Source of the DNA: Rhodocyclaceae bacterium | Lineage (GTDB): Bacteria; Pseudomonadota; Gammaproteobacteria; Burkholderiales; Rhodocyclaceae | Assembly: GCA_006218025.1 (NCBI GenBank) | Contig: VBWA01000001.1 | Coordinates: forward strand, 186,001-250,000 | Direction of reading: 5' to 3' | Length of the DNA stretch: 64,000 bases | In this document: in pieces, positions 1 through 7,841 of the stretch | How the letters are laid out: each line of letters begins with the position of its first letter | Position numbering within the stretch: position 1 is the stretch's first letter | The notes under the pieces: generated by a model | What the model was told of the DNA's origin: nothing | The model's database searches: none | The model's input: the letters and a program-made list of their open reading frames with translations, nothing else | Position numbers and translations under genes: made by a program

Positions 1-3000
1 TTCCCTTCGCCGCATCGCCTTTTTGCAGGCTGACGAAACGAACACCATCCACTCCGAGGATAGGCGCCAACATGCCTGCTGGCAAGCTACGGCGCCTGTC
101 GAGCAGATGTGCACCGGGATCGTTCAGGCGCGGATTCCCGGCCCACACCAGCCCGACTCTCGGCCGCGGATCTCCAGCCAGGCGCGCCGCCCATGATTTG
201 ACATGCCACGGATCGGCCCAAAGATAGGGCGTACTTGCCGGTACCGTATCGAGCGTCGTTCCGAAAGCGAACGGCAGGCTCATGAAAGGACAGTGGAAGT
301 CGGCAACCGGCAACGCCTCACCCTGGGCAAGCACCCGCTCGATGCCCGGCAGCAACTCGAACAAGCGCTTCAACTGGGAATGGCATTCGACCACCACGCG
401 CGCGCCCCGGCGCCCCACGAGCATCGCATAGCGCACAAATTGCAGGGCATCGCCCAGCCCCTGCTCGGCATGCAGCAGGATCGAGCGGCCGATCAGCGGC
501 TCGCCACGCCATTGCGGCATGGGAAACTGTCGCTTGTGGCGGCGTGCCTCATGGGCGCCTTCCCAGCGCCACTCATATTCGCGCCAGCCCTCCGCGAACT
601 TGCCGGCCGCCAGCAGACCCATCGCCAGATTGAGATGCCCTTCGGCGTGATCGGGAGCTATTTCCAGACAGCGGCGATAGGCGAGCAGCGCGGCATCGAG
701 ATCGCCGGCATCGCGCAATGCGCTGCCGAGATTGTTCCAGGCGCGGAAATTGTCCGGCTCCTTGGCCAGCGCCCGCTCCAGCAGCTCGCGTGCGGCGACC
801 GGGTCGCCCAGCTCGCGCCGGATGTTGCCCAGATTCAGCTGGGCGCCGGCATGGTCATGGGACAGTTCGAGGACATGCAAATAGGCGGCCTCCGCGTCGT
901 CGAAGGCACCGGTGTCTCTCAGTACGTTACCGAGATTGAGCCATGCGCTGACATAGTCGGGCCGCAGCGCCAGGGCCTGGCGATAGGCGGCGACTGCCTC
1001 GGCAGGACGGCCCAACTCGGCCAGGGCGTTGCCATAGTTGTAGGCGGCCGCCGGTTGCCTGGCATCGGCGGCAAGCGAATTACGGTAGGCGTCCGCCGCC
1101 TCGGCATGATGGCCGGCAGCGGCACAGGCAATCCCCAGATTGCCTAGATAAACCGGATCGCCGGGTCTGGCCGTCAGGGCGCGCCGAATGCTGGCCATTG
1201 CCTGGTCGTGCTCGCGGCGAGCGCCGTGGATGACGCCGATCAAATGCCATGCATCAGGATGTTCCGGATCGAGTTCCAGCACCTGGCGATAACGCGCCAT
1301 CGCCTCGTCGAGGCGGCCCGCCTGGTGCGCGGCGAATCCCTCCTGGATCAGACGGCCGATCCGCTCCGCATCGCGCGGCGGCGGTGCAGACTGCTGTGTC
1401 GTCACCTGTACGCGGTCGCTGCGCGAGCGCGATGGCAGTCCGGCCATCTGGTAGCGGTCGGCGTTCACCACTTCCACTTGCGGCGGTTGATAAGGCAAGG
1501 CATCGGGCCGGGTGTCAGGGCCGACATGCCCGCGCCACTGCGCGAGCCACTCGGGCAGTTCCTCGGCGATCGACTCCAGCACCGGGTCCCAAACACTCGG
1601 CATCTTCTGATTGAACAGGCGCAGCGTGGGGTACCACGGGCTGTCGCTGCGACCGCGCATCCAGCGCCATTCGCTGTTGAAGCGGTTCAGCAGCCATGCC
1701 GGCCGGCCCAGTGCTCCGGCAAGATGGACCACCGCCGTATCGACGGAGATGATCATGTCCAACTCGGCCAATAGCGCTGCCGTGTCCGCGAAATCCTTCA
1801 CGTCCTCCATATAGTCGATCAGCCTCGCCGTCAGTTCGGCCGGCATCGGAACATCAGGCCGCACCTTCTGCAGACTGATCCAGGCCACATCATCATGTGC
1901 CAGTAGCGGTGCAAAAGCCTGCAACGGCACGCTGCGATAACGATCGCCGCGGAAACCGCGCGAGCCGTGCCACACCAGACCGATGCGCGGCCGCTTCTCG
2001 TCGGCAAAGCGGTCCCGCCAGCGCTTGGCGGCTTCGTTGCCGGCGAAGAGATAGGGCACGTCTGCAGGCACCGTTTCCAGCGTCGTGCCGAAGGCCAGCG
2101 GCAGGCTCATCGACGGACAATGGAAATCGTAGTGCTCGCGCACCACCTGCTGCGCCTGGTCGCCCGGCACCACCCGCACCTTGTCACCCATGCTCTGCGC
2201 CACCAGGCGGTACAGCTCGGTCTGCACGATGAAGGTGACATGCTTGAAACGCTTGGCCAGCAAGGGCACGTAGCGGCAGAACTCGATCGTGTCGCCGAAA
2301 CCCTGCTCGTAATAGACGATGATGCGGGCACCTGCCCGCGGCTTCTCGCCCTTCCATTGCGGGCAGGAAAAGCGCGGCGGCTTGACCTTCTTGGCCTGAT
2401 CGCTGCCCTCCCAGCGCGACTCGTAATCCTCGAATCCGCCTTTCAGATCGCCCATCATCAGCCGCACCAGCGCGCGGCCAAAACGGGCACCCGGAAATTT
2501 CGGGTTGATGGCGATGGCCTTGTCATAGCTGGCCAGCCCCTCGTCGAGACTGACGAAATCCTGCAGCAGATTGCCCAGATTGGTCAGCGCCTCGGCGAAG
2601 TCGGGCTTGATGCGCAAGGCCTCGCCGTAACAACGGCGCGCCTCTTCGATCTCCTCGCGGCCGACGTGGATGTTGCCCAGATTGCTCCAGGCGGGGGCGA
2701 AATCGGGATGGCAGGCGATGGCCGCTTTGAAGCTTTCGATGGCCTCGTCGGTTCGCTCTTCGGCCATGAACAGCGCGCCCAGATTGTTGTGGGCCTCGGA
2801 AAGATTGGGCTCGAGCGCCAGCGCATGGCGATGGCGCTCGATCGCCTCGTCGATGCGCCCGGCCTCCTGCAGCGCATTGCCGAGATTGGTTAGTGCGGCG
2901 GCGAAGTCGGGCTTGATTGCGATGGCGCGCTCGTAGGTTTCTATGGCGCCCTTCAAGTCGCCCTTGTCGCGGATTGCGCCAGCAAGGTTGTGCAGCGCAT

Positions 3001-3634
3001 CGGCGTAATCGGGCTTCAGTTCGATGGCCTTGCGGTACTCGACGATGGCCTCGTCCAGCTTGCCGCTGTCCCGCAGCGTAAGGCCGAGGAAATGATGCGC
3101 CTCGGCATCGCCGGAACCGGCCTCGAGCGCCTTGCGATAGCAGGCAATCGACTCCTCCATCGCGCCCTCGCGACGCTTGAGCCGGCCGAGGTTGGTCCAC
3201 GCTTCCGCCGCGCTTGGAATGAACTCCGTGGCACGCCGGAACACCCTTTCGGCGTCGGCCAGACGATCCACGCTTTTCAGCGCCTTGCCGAGGTTGTTGT
3301 AGGCATCGGGAAAATCCGGCTTCAGCCGAATGACATTTTCGAAGAGCGGCAGCGCCTGTTCGAACTCGCGGCCGTGGCAGTGCGCCACGCCCAGCAGATG
3401 CAGGGCGTCAACGTGCTCCGGGTACACGGCCAGTACCTGCCGGTAGAGGGCGACCGCCTCCTCGCGCTGACCCGACTGATGCAGTGCTACCGCGCGGTTC
3501 ATCATTTCCGCCACATCCGGAGCAGACGGCAGCGAGACCGGTCGTGCGGCGGGTGCAACAGCCTTGGGCGACACTTTGCCCGGGGCTGGCTTCCTGGTCG
3601 TCGTCTTGCCTGGCGTCTGCTGTTTCGAACCCAT
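1..3634 (-). CDS. Tandem TPR-glycosyltransferase protein (C-terminus beyond left edge)
   Basis: One uninterrupted minus-strand frame runs from an ATG at 3634 to the left edge, giving 1,211 visible residues. I checked the frame at several points and saw no stop. After a basic Ala/Pro-rich leader come about ten TPR units (roughly residues 35-360, with repeated LxPxxxxAxxNLG motifs). A GT9/GT41-like region follows (about 415-690) with the motif EQGFGDTIEFCRYVPLL. Then the pair repeats: TPRs at about 750-1010 and a second glycosyltransferase region from about 1025 with EQGLGDALQFVRY, cut by the edge. Proteins of this type are cytoplasmic and resemble O-GlcNAc-transferase-like or HMW1C-like enzymes in plan. 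The gene lies 128 bp downstream of the HlyD gene in the same direction. I infer, without proof, that it could glycosylate the giant secreted protein. The duplicated TPR-GT pair in one chain is unusual. Confidence 0.8.
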   Translation of the reverse strand, partial: MGSKQQTPGKTTTRKPAPGKVSPKAVAPAARPVSLPSAPDVAEMMNRAVALHQSGQREEAVALYRQVLAVYPEHVDALHLLGVAHCHGREFEQALPLFENVIRLKPDFPDAYNNLGKALKSVDRLADAERVFRRATEFIPSAAEAWTNLGRLKRREGAMEESIACYRKALEAGSGDAEAHHFLGLTLRDSGKLDEAIVEYRKAIELKPDYADALHNLAGAIRDKGDLKGAIETYERAIAIKPDFAAALTNLGNALQEAGRIDEAIERHRHALALEPNLSEAHNNLGALFMAEERTDEAIESFKAAIACHPDFAPAWSNLGNIHVGREEIEEARRCYGEALRIKPDFAEALTNLGNLLQDFVSLDEGLASYDKAIAINPKFPGARFGRALVRLMMGDLKGGFEDYESRWEGSDQAKKVKPPRFSCPQWKGEKPRAGARIIVYYEQGFGDTIEFCRYVPLLAKRFKHVTFIVQTELYRLVAQSMGDKVRVVPGDQAQQVVREHYDFHCPSMSLPLAFGTTLETVPADVPYLFAGNEAAKRWRDRFADEKRPRIGLVWHGSRGFRGDRYRSVPLQAFAPLLAHDDVAWISLQKVRPDVPMPAELTARLIDYMEDVKDFADTAALLAELDMIISVDTAVVHLAGALGRPAWLLNRFNSEWRWMRGRSDSPWYPTLRLFNQKMPSVWDPVLESIAEELPEWLAQWRGHVGPDTRPDALPYQPPQVEVVNADRYQMAGLPSRSRSDRVQVTTQQSAPPPRDAERIGRLIQEGFAAHQAGRLDEAMARYRQVLELDPEHPDAWHLIGVIHGARREHDQAMASIRRALTARPGDPVYLGNLGIACAAAGHHAEAADAYRNSLAADARQPAAAYNYGNALAELGRPAEAVAAYRQALALRPDYVSAWLNLGNVLRDTGAFDDAEAAYLHVLELSHDHAGAQLNLGNIRRELGDPVAARELLERALAKEPDNFRAWNNLGSALRDAGDLDAALLAYRRCLEIAPDHAEGHLNLAMGLLAAGKFAEGWREYEWRWEGAHEARRHKRQFPMPQWRGEPLIGRSILLHAEQGLGDALQFVRYAMLVGRRGARVVVECHSQLKRLFELLPGIERVLAQGEALPVADFHCPFMSLPFAFGTTLDTVPASTPYLWADPWHVKSWAARLAGDPRPRVGLVWAGNPRLNDPGAHLLDRRRSLPAGMLAPILGVDGVRFVSLQKGDAAKG

Positions 3635-3669
3635 CAAGTACCCTCGTTCTCAAGCGGTTGCGCTGTCAA

Positions 3670-3694
3670 GAGTCGGCGCTGGCGAGACGGCGCC
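3670..3694 (+). repeat. Dispersed GC-rich repeat, short form
   Basis: This copy of GTCGGCGCTGGCGAGACGGC lies in the gap between the HlyD and TPR-glycosyltransferase genes. Close copies occur at 34928 (inverted), 42058 and 47007. A longer form with a GCGGTATCCCC left flank occurs at 48231, 49832, 50324 and 60114. Confidence 0.65.
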
Positions 3695-3762
3695 CCGAAC
3701 ACCCGATAGCGTCTTCCTCAATCAGTTGTGCCGAACCAAAATCCGTTTCAGGCCTCGCCCGC

Positions 3763-5166
3763 TCATGGCTCGCGAATCGCCTCGTCAAGCGCCTTGGTCA
3801 AGGGCCACAGGAGATAGGAAATCACCGTGCGCTTGCCGACCACGATCTCCACTGTTACCGTCATGCCCGGAAGCAGCCGGCCCTTGGCATCCATGCTTTT
3901 CAGCCGGGCCGCCAGCAGGCCGACCCGTCCGAGATAGTAGGCATCCGCGCCAGCCGCCGCCGCCCCTGCCGCGCCCGGCTGTTCACGGCGAAACGCGTCC
4001 TCGCTCAGCATGAGCACCGCCCCCGGCAGGGTACCGTGCCGCTGGAACGGATAAGCATCGAACTTGATTCGCGCCGCATCGCCAAGTTTCACGTAACCGA
4101 TATCCCCGGAATCGATCTGTACTTCTGCCTCCAACTCCGCCTCGAGCGGAACCAGGGTAAACAGAGGCTCGGCCTCGCGCACTACGGAACCAACGGATCG
4201 TTTGGCGATTTCCAGAACCACCGAATCGACCGGCGCCTTCAGAACCACCAGCCGGCTGCGCTGCTCGGCCTTCTGCAACTGCTCGGTCGCCGCGTCGCGG
4301 TCGCGCTGCGTGGTCAGCAGTTCTTCCATGGTCTTCTGCCGCCAGCTGTTGATGAACGCGTTGCGCTCGGCCTCCGTGGCCGCCAGTTCGCGGCTGATCT
4401 CGGCTTCCTTGTTGCGCGCCTGCTGCAGGTCGCGCTCGATTTCCAGCCGCTTTTCGCGGGCCTCGTGCAGGCGCACCGGCGCGCCGAACTTCTGATCCAC
4501 CAGCTTCTGCTGCATGTTCTCGATCTCGAGCAGGGACTTTACCCGTTCGTCGAGTACCGACTGGTCGCGCTTGTTGGTCAATTGGGTGGCCTTGAGACGT
4601 TCCACCGTCTCGTTCATCTTTGCCAGTTGAGCCTTGTAGTTGGCCTGCTTCTCGACTGCCAGCCGGGCCTGCAGCCGGGTGTCGCTGTCTCCGGCCGGTG
4701 CGCCGGACTGGATCGCTCTGCCGGTGACAAGTTCGGCGTCGAGCCGCTTTGCCTGCGTATCGAGGCTCTGGTGGCGCGTGCGCAGTTGCGCCAAGTCGGC
4801 GCTGGTGAAGGTCGGATCGAGCGTGGCGATGCGTTCGCCCTTCTTCACGACCTGCCCGACGCGCACATCGATGCTCTGGATGATCGAAGTTTCCAGCGGC
4901 TGCACGATGATATTGGGCAGCGGCGTCGCCAGCCGGCCGCGCGCGACGACGATGCGATCCACCTCGGAAATCCACGCCCAGAGCAGGAATATCGTCACCA
5001 TCGCCGTCAGCGCGTAAAGCGTCATACGCGCCGCGGGCGGCAAGGGGCGGCGCTCGATCTCGTCGGCGTCGGGCAGGAACTCGATCGCGGTCTCGCTCGG
5101 CGCGGCCTCCTTGGACGGCGCGACATCCGGCGCCGGCGTCAAACGTGGCTGTTCTGCTGATTCCAT
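3763..5166 (-). CDS. HlyD-family type I secretion adaptor
   Basis: Periplasmic adaptor (membrane fusion protein) of a type I secretion system, linking the inner-membrane ABC exporter to an outer-membrane TolC-like channel. The 467-residue protein has a cytoplasmic Pro/Glu-rich N-terminus, one membrane span at about residues 49-68, a lipoyl-like half (IIQSIDVRVGQVVKKGERIA), a long coiled-coil region rich in Lys/Glu/Gln, and the C-terminal beta-barrel half ending in the HlyD signature LLPGMTVTVEIVVGKRTVI. I chose the ATG at 5166. A TTG 21 bp upstream is possible but would deepen the overlap with the ABC gene, which ends at 5139. The 28-bp overlap indicates translational coupling with the exporter. 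No outer-membrane partner gene is present here. Confidence 0.92.
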   Translation of the reverse strand: MESAEQPRLTPAPDVAPSKEAAPSETAIEFLPDADEIERRPLPPAARMTLYALTAMVTIFLLWAWISEVDRIVVARGRLATPLPNIIVQPLETSIIQSIDVRVGQVVKKGERIATLDPTFTSADLAQLRTRHQSLDTQAKRLDAELVTGRAIQSGAPAGDSDTRLQARLAVEKQANYKAQLAKMNETVERLKATQLTNKRDQSVLDERVKSLLEIENMQQKLVDQKFGAPVRLHEAREKRLEIERDLQQARNKEAEISRELAATEAERNAFINSWRQKTMEELLTTQRDRDAATEQLQKAEQRSRLVVLKAPVDSVVLEIAKRSVGSVVREAEPLFTLVPLEAELEAEVQIDSGDIGYVKLGDAARIKFDAYPFQRHGTLPGAVLMLSEDAFRREQPGAAGAAAAGADAYYLGRVGLLAARLKSMDAKGRLLPGMTVTVEIVVGKRTVISYLLWPLTKALDEAIREP

Positions 5167-7286
5167 AGCTGCTGATAGGATTCGCAACGTTCGAGCAGTT
5201 CGGCGTGACGGCCGATATCCACGATACGGCCGTGCTGCATGAACAGGATGGCGTGCGCATTCACCAGTGTCGACAACCGGTGCGAGATCATCACCACCGT
5301 CCGCCCGACGGCGATGCGCGACAGATTGCGGATGAAAATGGCCTCGCTCTCCGGATCGAGCGCGCTGGCCGCTTCGTCGAGGACCAGCACGCGCGGCTGC
5401 GGCAGCAGGGCGCGGGCGATCGACAGGCGCTGTTTCTGTCCGCCGGAAAGGTTGGAGGCGTTTTCCTCCAGCAGAGTGTCATAGCCTTGCGGCAGGCGCT
5501 CTATGAACTCGTCTGCTCCCGAAGCCTGGGCCGCGGCGACCACATCCTCGAAGGAAGCATCCGGTCGCGCGGCGGAAATGTTCTCGCGCACCGAGCCGCG
5601 GAAGAGAAAGTTGTCCTGCAGCACGACGCCGATCTGGCGCCGCAGATGGGAAAGGTCGATCTCCCGCGCGTCCACGCCATCGAAGCGGACGATGCCTTCC
5701 TGCACCTGGTACATGCCCTGGATCAGGCGCGTCACGGTCGTCTTGCCCGAGCCGCTGCGACCGACGATACCGACTATGGAGCCGGCGGGAATGGTGAAGC
5801 TCGCCCGATCGAGCGCCGCCACGCTGGCGCCCGGGTAGCGAAAGGTGACATTCTCGAAGTTGATCTCGCCTTTGAGCGGCGGGCGCAAGCCACCTGCGCC
5901 GGCGCGTCCTTCCGGCGTGCGGTTCATCACCTCGCCCAGCATCTGCACGGACAGTGCCGTCTCCTGGTATTCATGGGCCAGGGAGACGATCGCCACCAGC
6001 GGCGACACCACGCGGCCGGAAATCATCTGGAAGGCGATCAGGGCGCCCACCGTCAGGGTCTGATCGAACACGCTCTGCGCGCCAACGACAATGATGGCGA
6101 CCGACATCAGCTTTTCCAGGAACGATACCGCGGAATGGGCGGCGATCGAAATCCGTCCGACGCGAAAGTGCATGGTGATGGCCTGGGCCGCCCGCTGGTC
6201 CCAGACACGGCGCTGGATCGGCTCCAGTGCCAACGCCTTCACCGTGCGCATGCCGTGGATCGCTTCCACCAGCAGCGCCTGACGTTCGCCCTCGGCCTTG
6301 TAGAGTTCCTTGAGGCGGCGCTGGAAAGGCGGAATCAGCGAGGCCACCACCACCCCGATGAGCACGGTGAACAGCAGGGTGATGCCGGCCAGCTTGGCTG
6401 AATAGAAGAACAGCAAGGGCAGGAACACAACCAGCGCCGTTGCGTCGAGCGCGGTGAAAAACAGCCGTCCGGTGAGGAACTGGCGGATGCGCTCCACCTG
6501 CTGCATGTGGCGGACGACGACGCCGGCCGTGGCCGACTCGAAATAATCGATCGGCAGCGACAGCAAATGGCTGAATGTACGGCGCGCCAGGCGGATATCG
6601 ATCTTGTTGGTCGCCGCCAGCGTCAGAAACTGGCGCAGGAAGCCGAATACGCTGTCGAAGACCAGCGCAATGAAAATGCCGACGGCCAGCACCCAGAGCG
6701 TCGAACTGGCCTGATGCACCAGCACCTTGTCGATGATGAGCTGGAAGAAGATTGGCGAGGCCAGCGCGAGAACATGCAACACCAGGGCGGCAATGGCGAT
6801 ATCGCGGAAGGCCGCCTTCTGCTTGAGGATTTCCGGAATGAACCAGCGCAGGCCGAAGGGCTGGTTCGGGTCGGCCAGCGAGTAGCTGCGCTTGAAGAAC
6901 ACCACCTCGCCGTCCCAGCGGCCGCAAAACTGGTCGCGGGTGAGAACCATCACCGTGGCACGGTCGGCGAGCGGGTCGAGCACGGCCACCTTGGCCTCGC
7001 CGCCCTCCTCAACCCGGGCACCGACAATGATGACGCTGTTGCCGTTTGAAAGCCGCGCCGCCAGAGGAAATACGCCGGTGAGCGCAGCCAGCGCCTCCCA
7101 CGTCAGGCGCTCCGCCTTGACTTTGAGTCCAAGACCGGCCGCCATGCGCAGAAAAAGTGCCTGGGACGGCTCTTCCGCGCCCAGCGCATAGTCATGGATC
7201 AGCCGTTCCGGATTGACCTGCAGCCCGTGATGCTGGGCGATCGCGGTCAGGCACTGAACGGCAGTGTGGGGAAAGGTGGGTTCCAT
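5139..7286 (-). CDS. HlyB-type type I secretion ABC exporter
   Basis: Inner-membrane ABC exporter, 715 residues. The N-terminal C39-like domain aligns with the HlyB CLD (AIAQHHGL, VNPERLIHDY), but Thr stands where C39 peptidases have the catalytic Cys. It should therefore bind substrate without cutting a leader. A six-span membrane region follows (FQLIIDKVLVHQASSTL is typical of HlyB), then a nucleotide-binding domain with Walker A GRSGSGKTT, signature LSGGQKQR and Walker B VLVLDEA. I chose the ATG at 7286 because the upstream in-frame start at 7331 sits inside a repeat element. The gene overlaps the HlyD gene and lies downstream of the giant protein gene, which is the natural substrate candidate. 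Confidence 0.92.
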   Translation of the reverse strand: MEPTFPHTAVQCLTAIAQHHGLQVNPERLIHDYALGAEEPSQALFLRMAAGLGLKVKAERLTWEALAALTGVFPLAARLSNGNSVIIVGARVEEGGEAKVAVLDPLADRATVMVLTRDQFCGRWDGEVVFFKRSYSLADPNQPFGLRWFIPEILKQKAAFRDIAIAALVLHVLALASPIFFQLIIDKVLVHQASSTLWVLAVGIFIALVFDSVFGFLRQFLTLAATNKIDIRLARRTFSHLLSLPIDYFESATAGVVVRHMQQVERIRQFLTGRLFFTALDATALVVFLPLLFFYSAKLAGITLLFTVLIGVVVASLIPPFQRRLKELYKAEGERQALLVEAIHGMRTVKALALEPIQRRVWDQRAAQAITMHFRVGRISIAAHSAVSFLEKLMSVAIIVVGAQSVFDQTLTVGALIAFQMISGRVVSPLVAIVSLAHEYQETALSVQMLGEVMNRTPEGRAGAGGLRPPLKGEINFENVTFRYPGASVAALDRASFTIPAGSIVGIVGRSGSGKTTVTRLIQGMYQVQEGIVRFDGVDAREIDLSHLRRQIGVVLQDNFLFRGSVRENISAARPDASFEDVVAAAQASGADEFIERLPQGYDTLLEENASNLSGGQKQRLSIARALLPQPRVLVLDEAASALDPESEAIFIRNLSRIAVGRTVVMISHRLSTLVNAHAILFMQHGRIVDIGRHAELLERCESYQQLWNQQNSHV

Positions 7287-7326
7287 GAATGGGAGGCTAA
7301 GTTGTCCGCCAAAATCTACCCGAGCC

Positions 7327-7387
7327 GTCATTCCCGCGGAAGCGGGAATCCACGCAGCGTCTGGATCCCCGCCTTCGCGGGGATGAC
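7327..7387. repeat. REP-like double palindrome
   Basis: Two hairpins face each other: ATTCCCGCGGAAGCGGGAAT (arm 7327-7351) and ATCCCCGCCTTCGCGGGGAT (arm 7363-7387). The outer ends are also inverted, GTCAT versus ATGAC. This architecture is typical of dispersed REP/dRS3-like elements in proteobacteria. It sits between the 117-residue gene and the ABC exporter, where it could also terminate or stabilise transcripts. Confidence 0.8.
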
Positions 7388-7412
7388 GGATACCGACCGA
7401 AGGCCGTCGGCC

Positions 7413-7766
7413 TCAGTTGAAATTCGGCGAAGACGGCTTGCCTTCCTTGGCTTCCTTGCCGGCCTTGGCTTCCTTGGCCGGAGTCGCGGCCGGTGCAGCG
7501 ATTGTCGTAGCCGCCGCCTGCGGCGGCTGCGTGCCGCGCTGCGTGACGATGCCGGCGGCCATCATCTTCTTCATCACGTCCTCCGACAGGGCGAAAGCCC
7601 GCAGGAACCCATCGATCGGCATCACCAGCCTCTGCCGCGTCTCGAACTGGGGGGGCACGTTCTGGCCGCCGGTCTCCGGCACCAGCGTGGCGAGGTCGAT
7701 GCGGACCAGGTTGCCGGTGACGGCGATGCCGTTGAAGGTATCAGCGAAGATGTCGTTCTGGCTCAT
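7413..7766 (-). CDS. Small protein of unknown function in secretion locus
   Basis: 117 residues, start ATG at 7766 preceded by GGGAG. The N-terminal 85 residues look folded (NDIFADTFNGIAVTGNLVRIDL, then RQRLVMPIDGFLRAFALSEDVMKKM). The tail is low-complexity Ala/Lys/Pro with repeated KEAK units. There is no signal peptide or membrane span. The pattern of a short beta segment followed by a helix recalls DUF3467-like proteins, but I do not assign a family. It lies between the giant protein gene and the ABC exporter, co-directional with both, so a role in folding, export or regulation of the secreted protein is possible but inferred only from position. Confidence 0.6.
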   Translation of the reverse strand: MSQNDIFADTFNGIAVTGNLVRIDLATLVPETGGQNVPPQFETRQRLVMPIDGFLRAFALSEDVMKKMMAAGIVTQRGTQPPQAAATTIAAPAATPAKEAKAGKEAKEGKPSSPNFN

Positions 7767-7793
7767 GCGAAAAAACTCCCTAGTAGAGAAAAT

Positions 7794-7817
7794 GGTGCCC
7801 GCCGAAGGGCGGGCACC
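7794..7817 (-). terminator. Intrinsic terminator after the giant gene
   Basis: A perfect 10-bp stem (GGTGCCCGCC/GGCGGGCACC) with a GAAG/CTTC loop is followed on the minus strand by ATTTTCTC. It lies 25 bp past the stop of the giant gene and before the 117-residue gene. It should cap or attenuate readthrough into the exporter genes. Confidence 0.65.
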
Positions 7818-7841
7818 GGGTAAGTAAGCAACAACTCTGCT

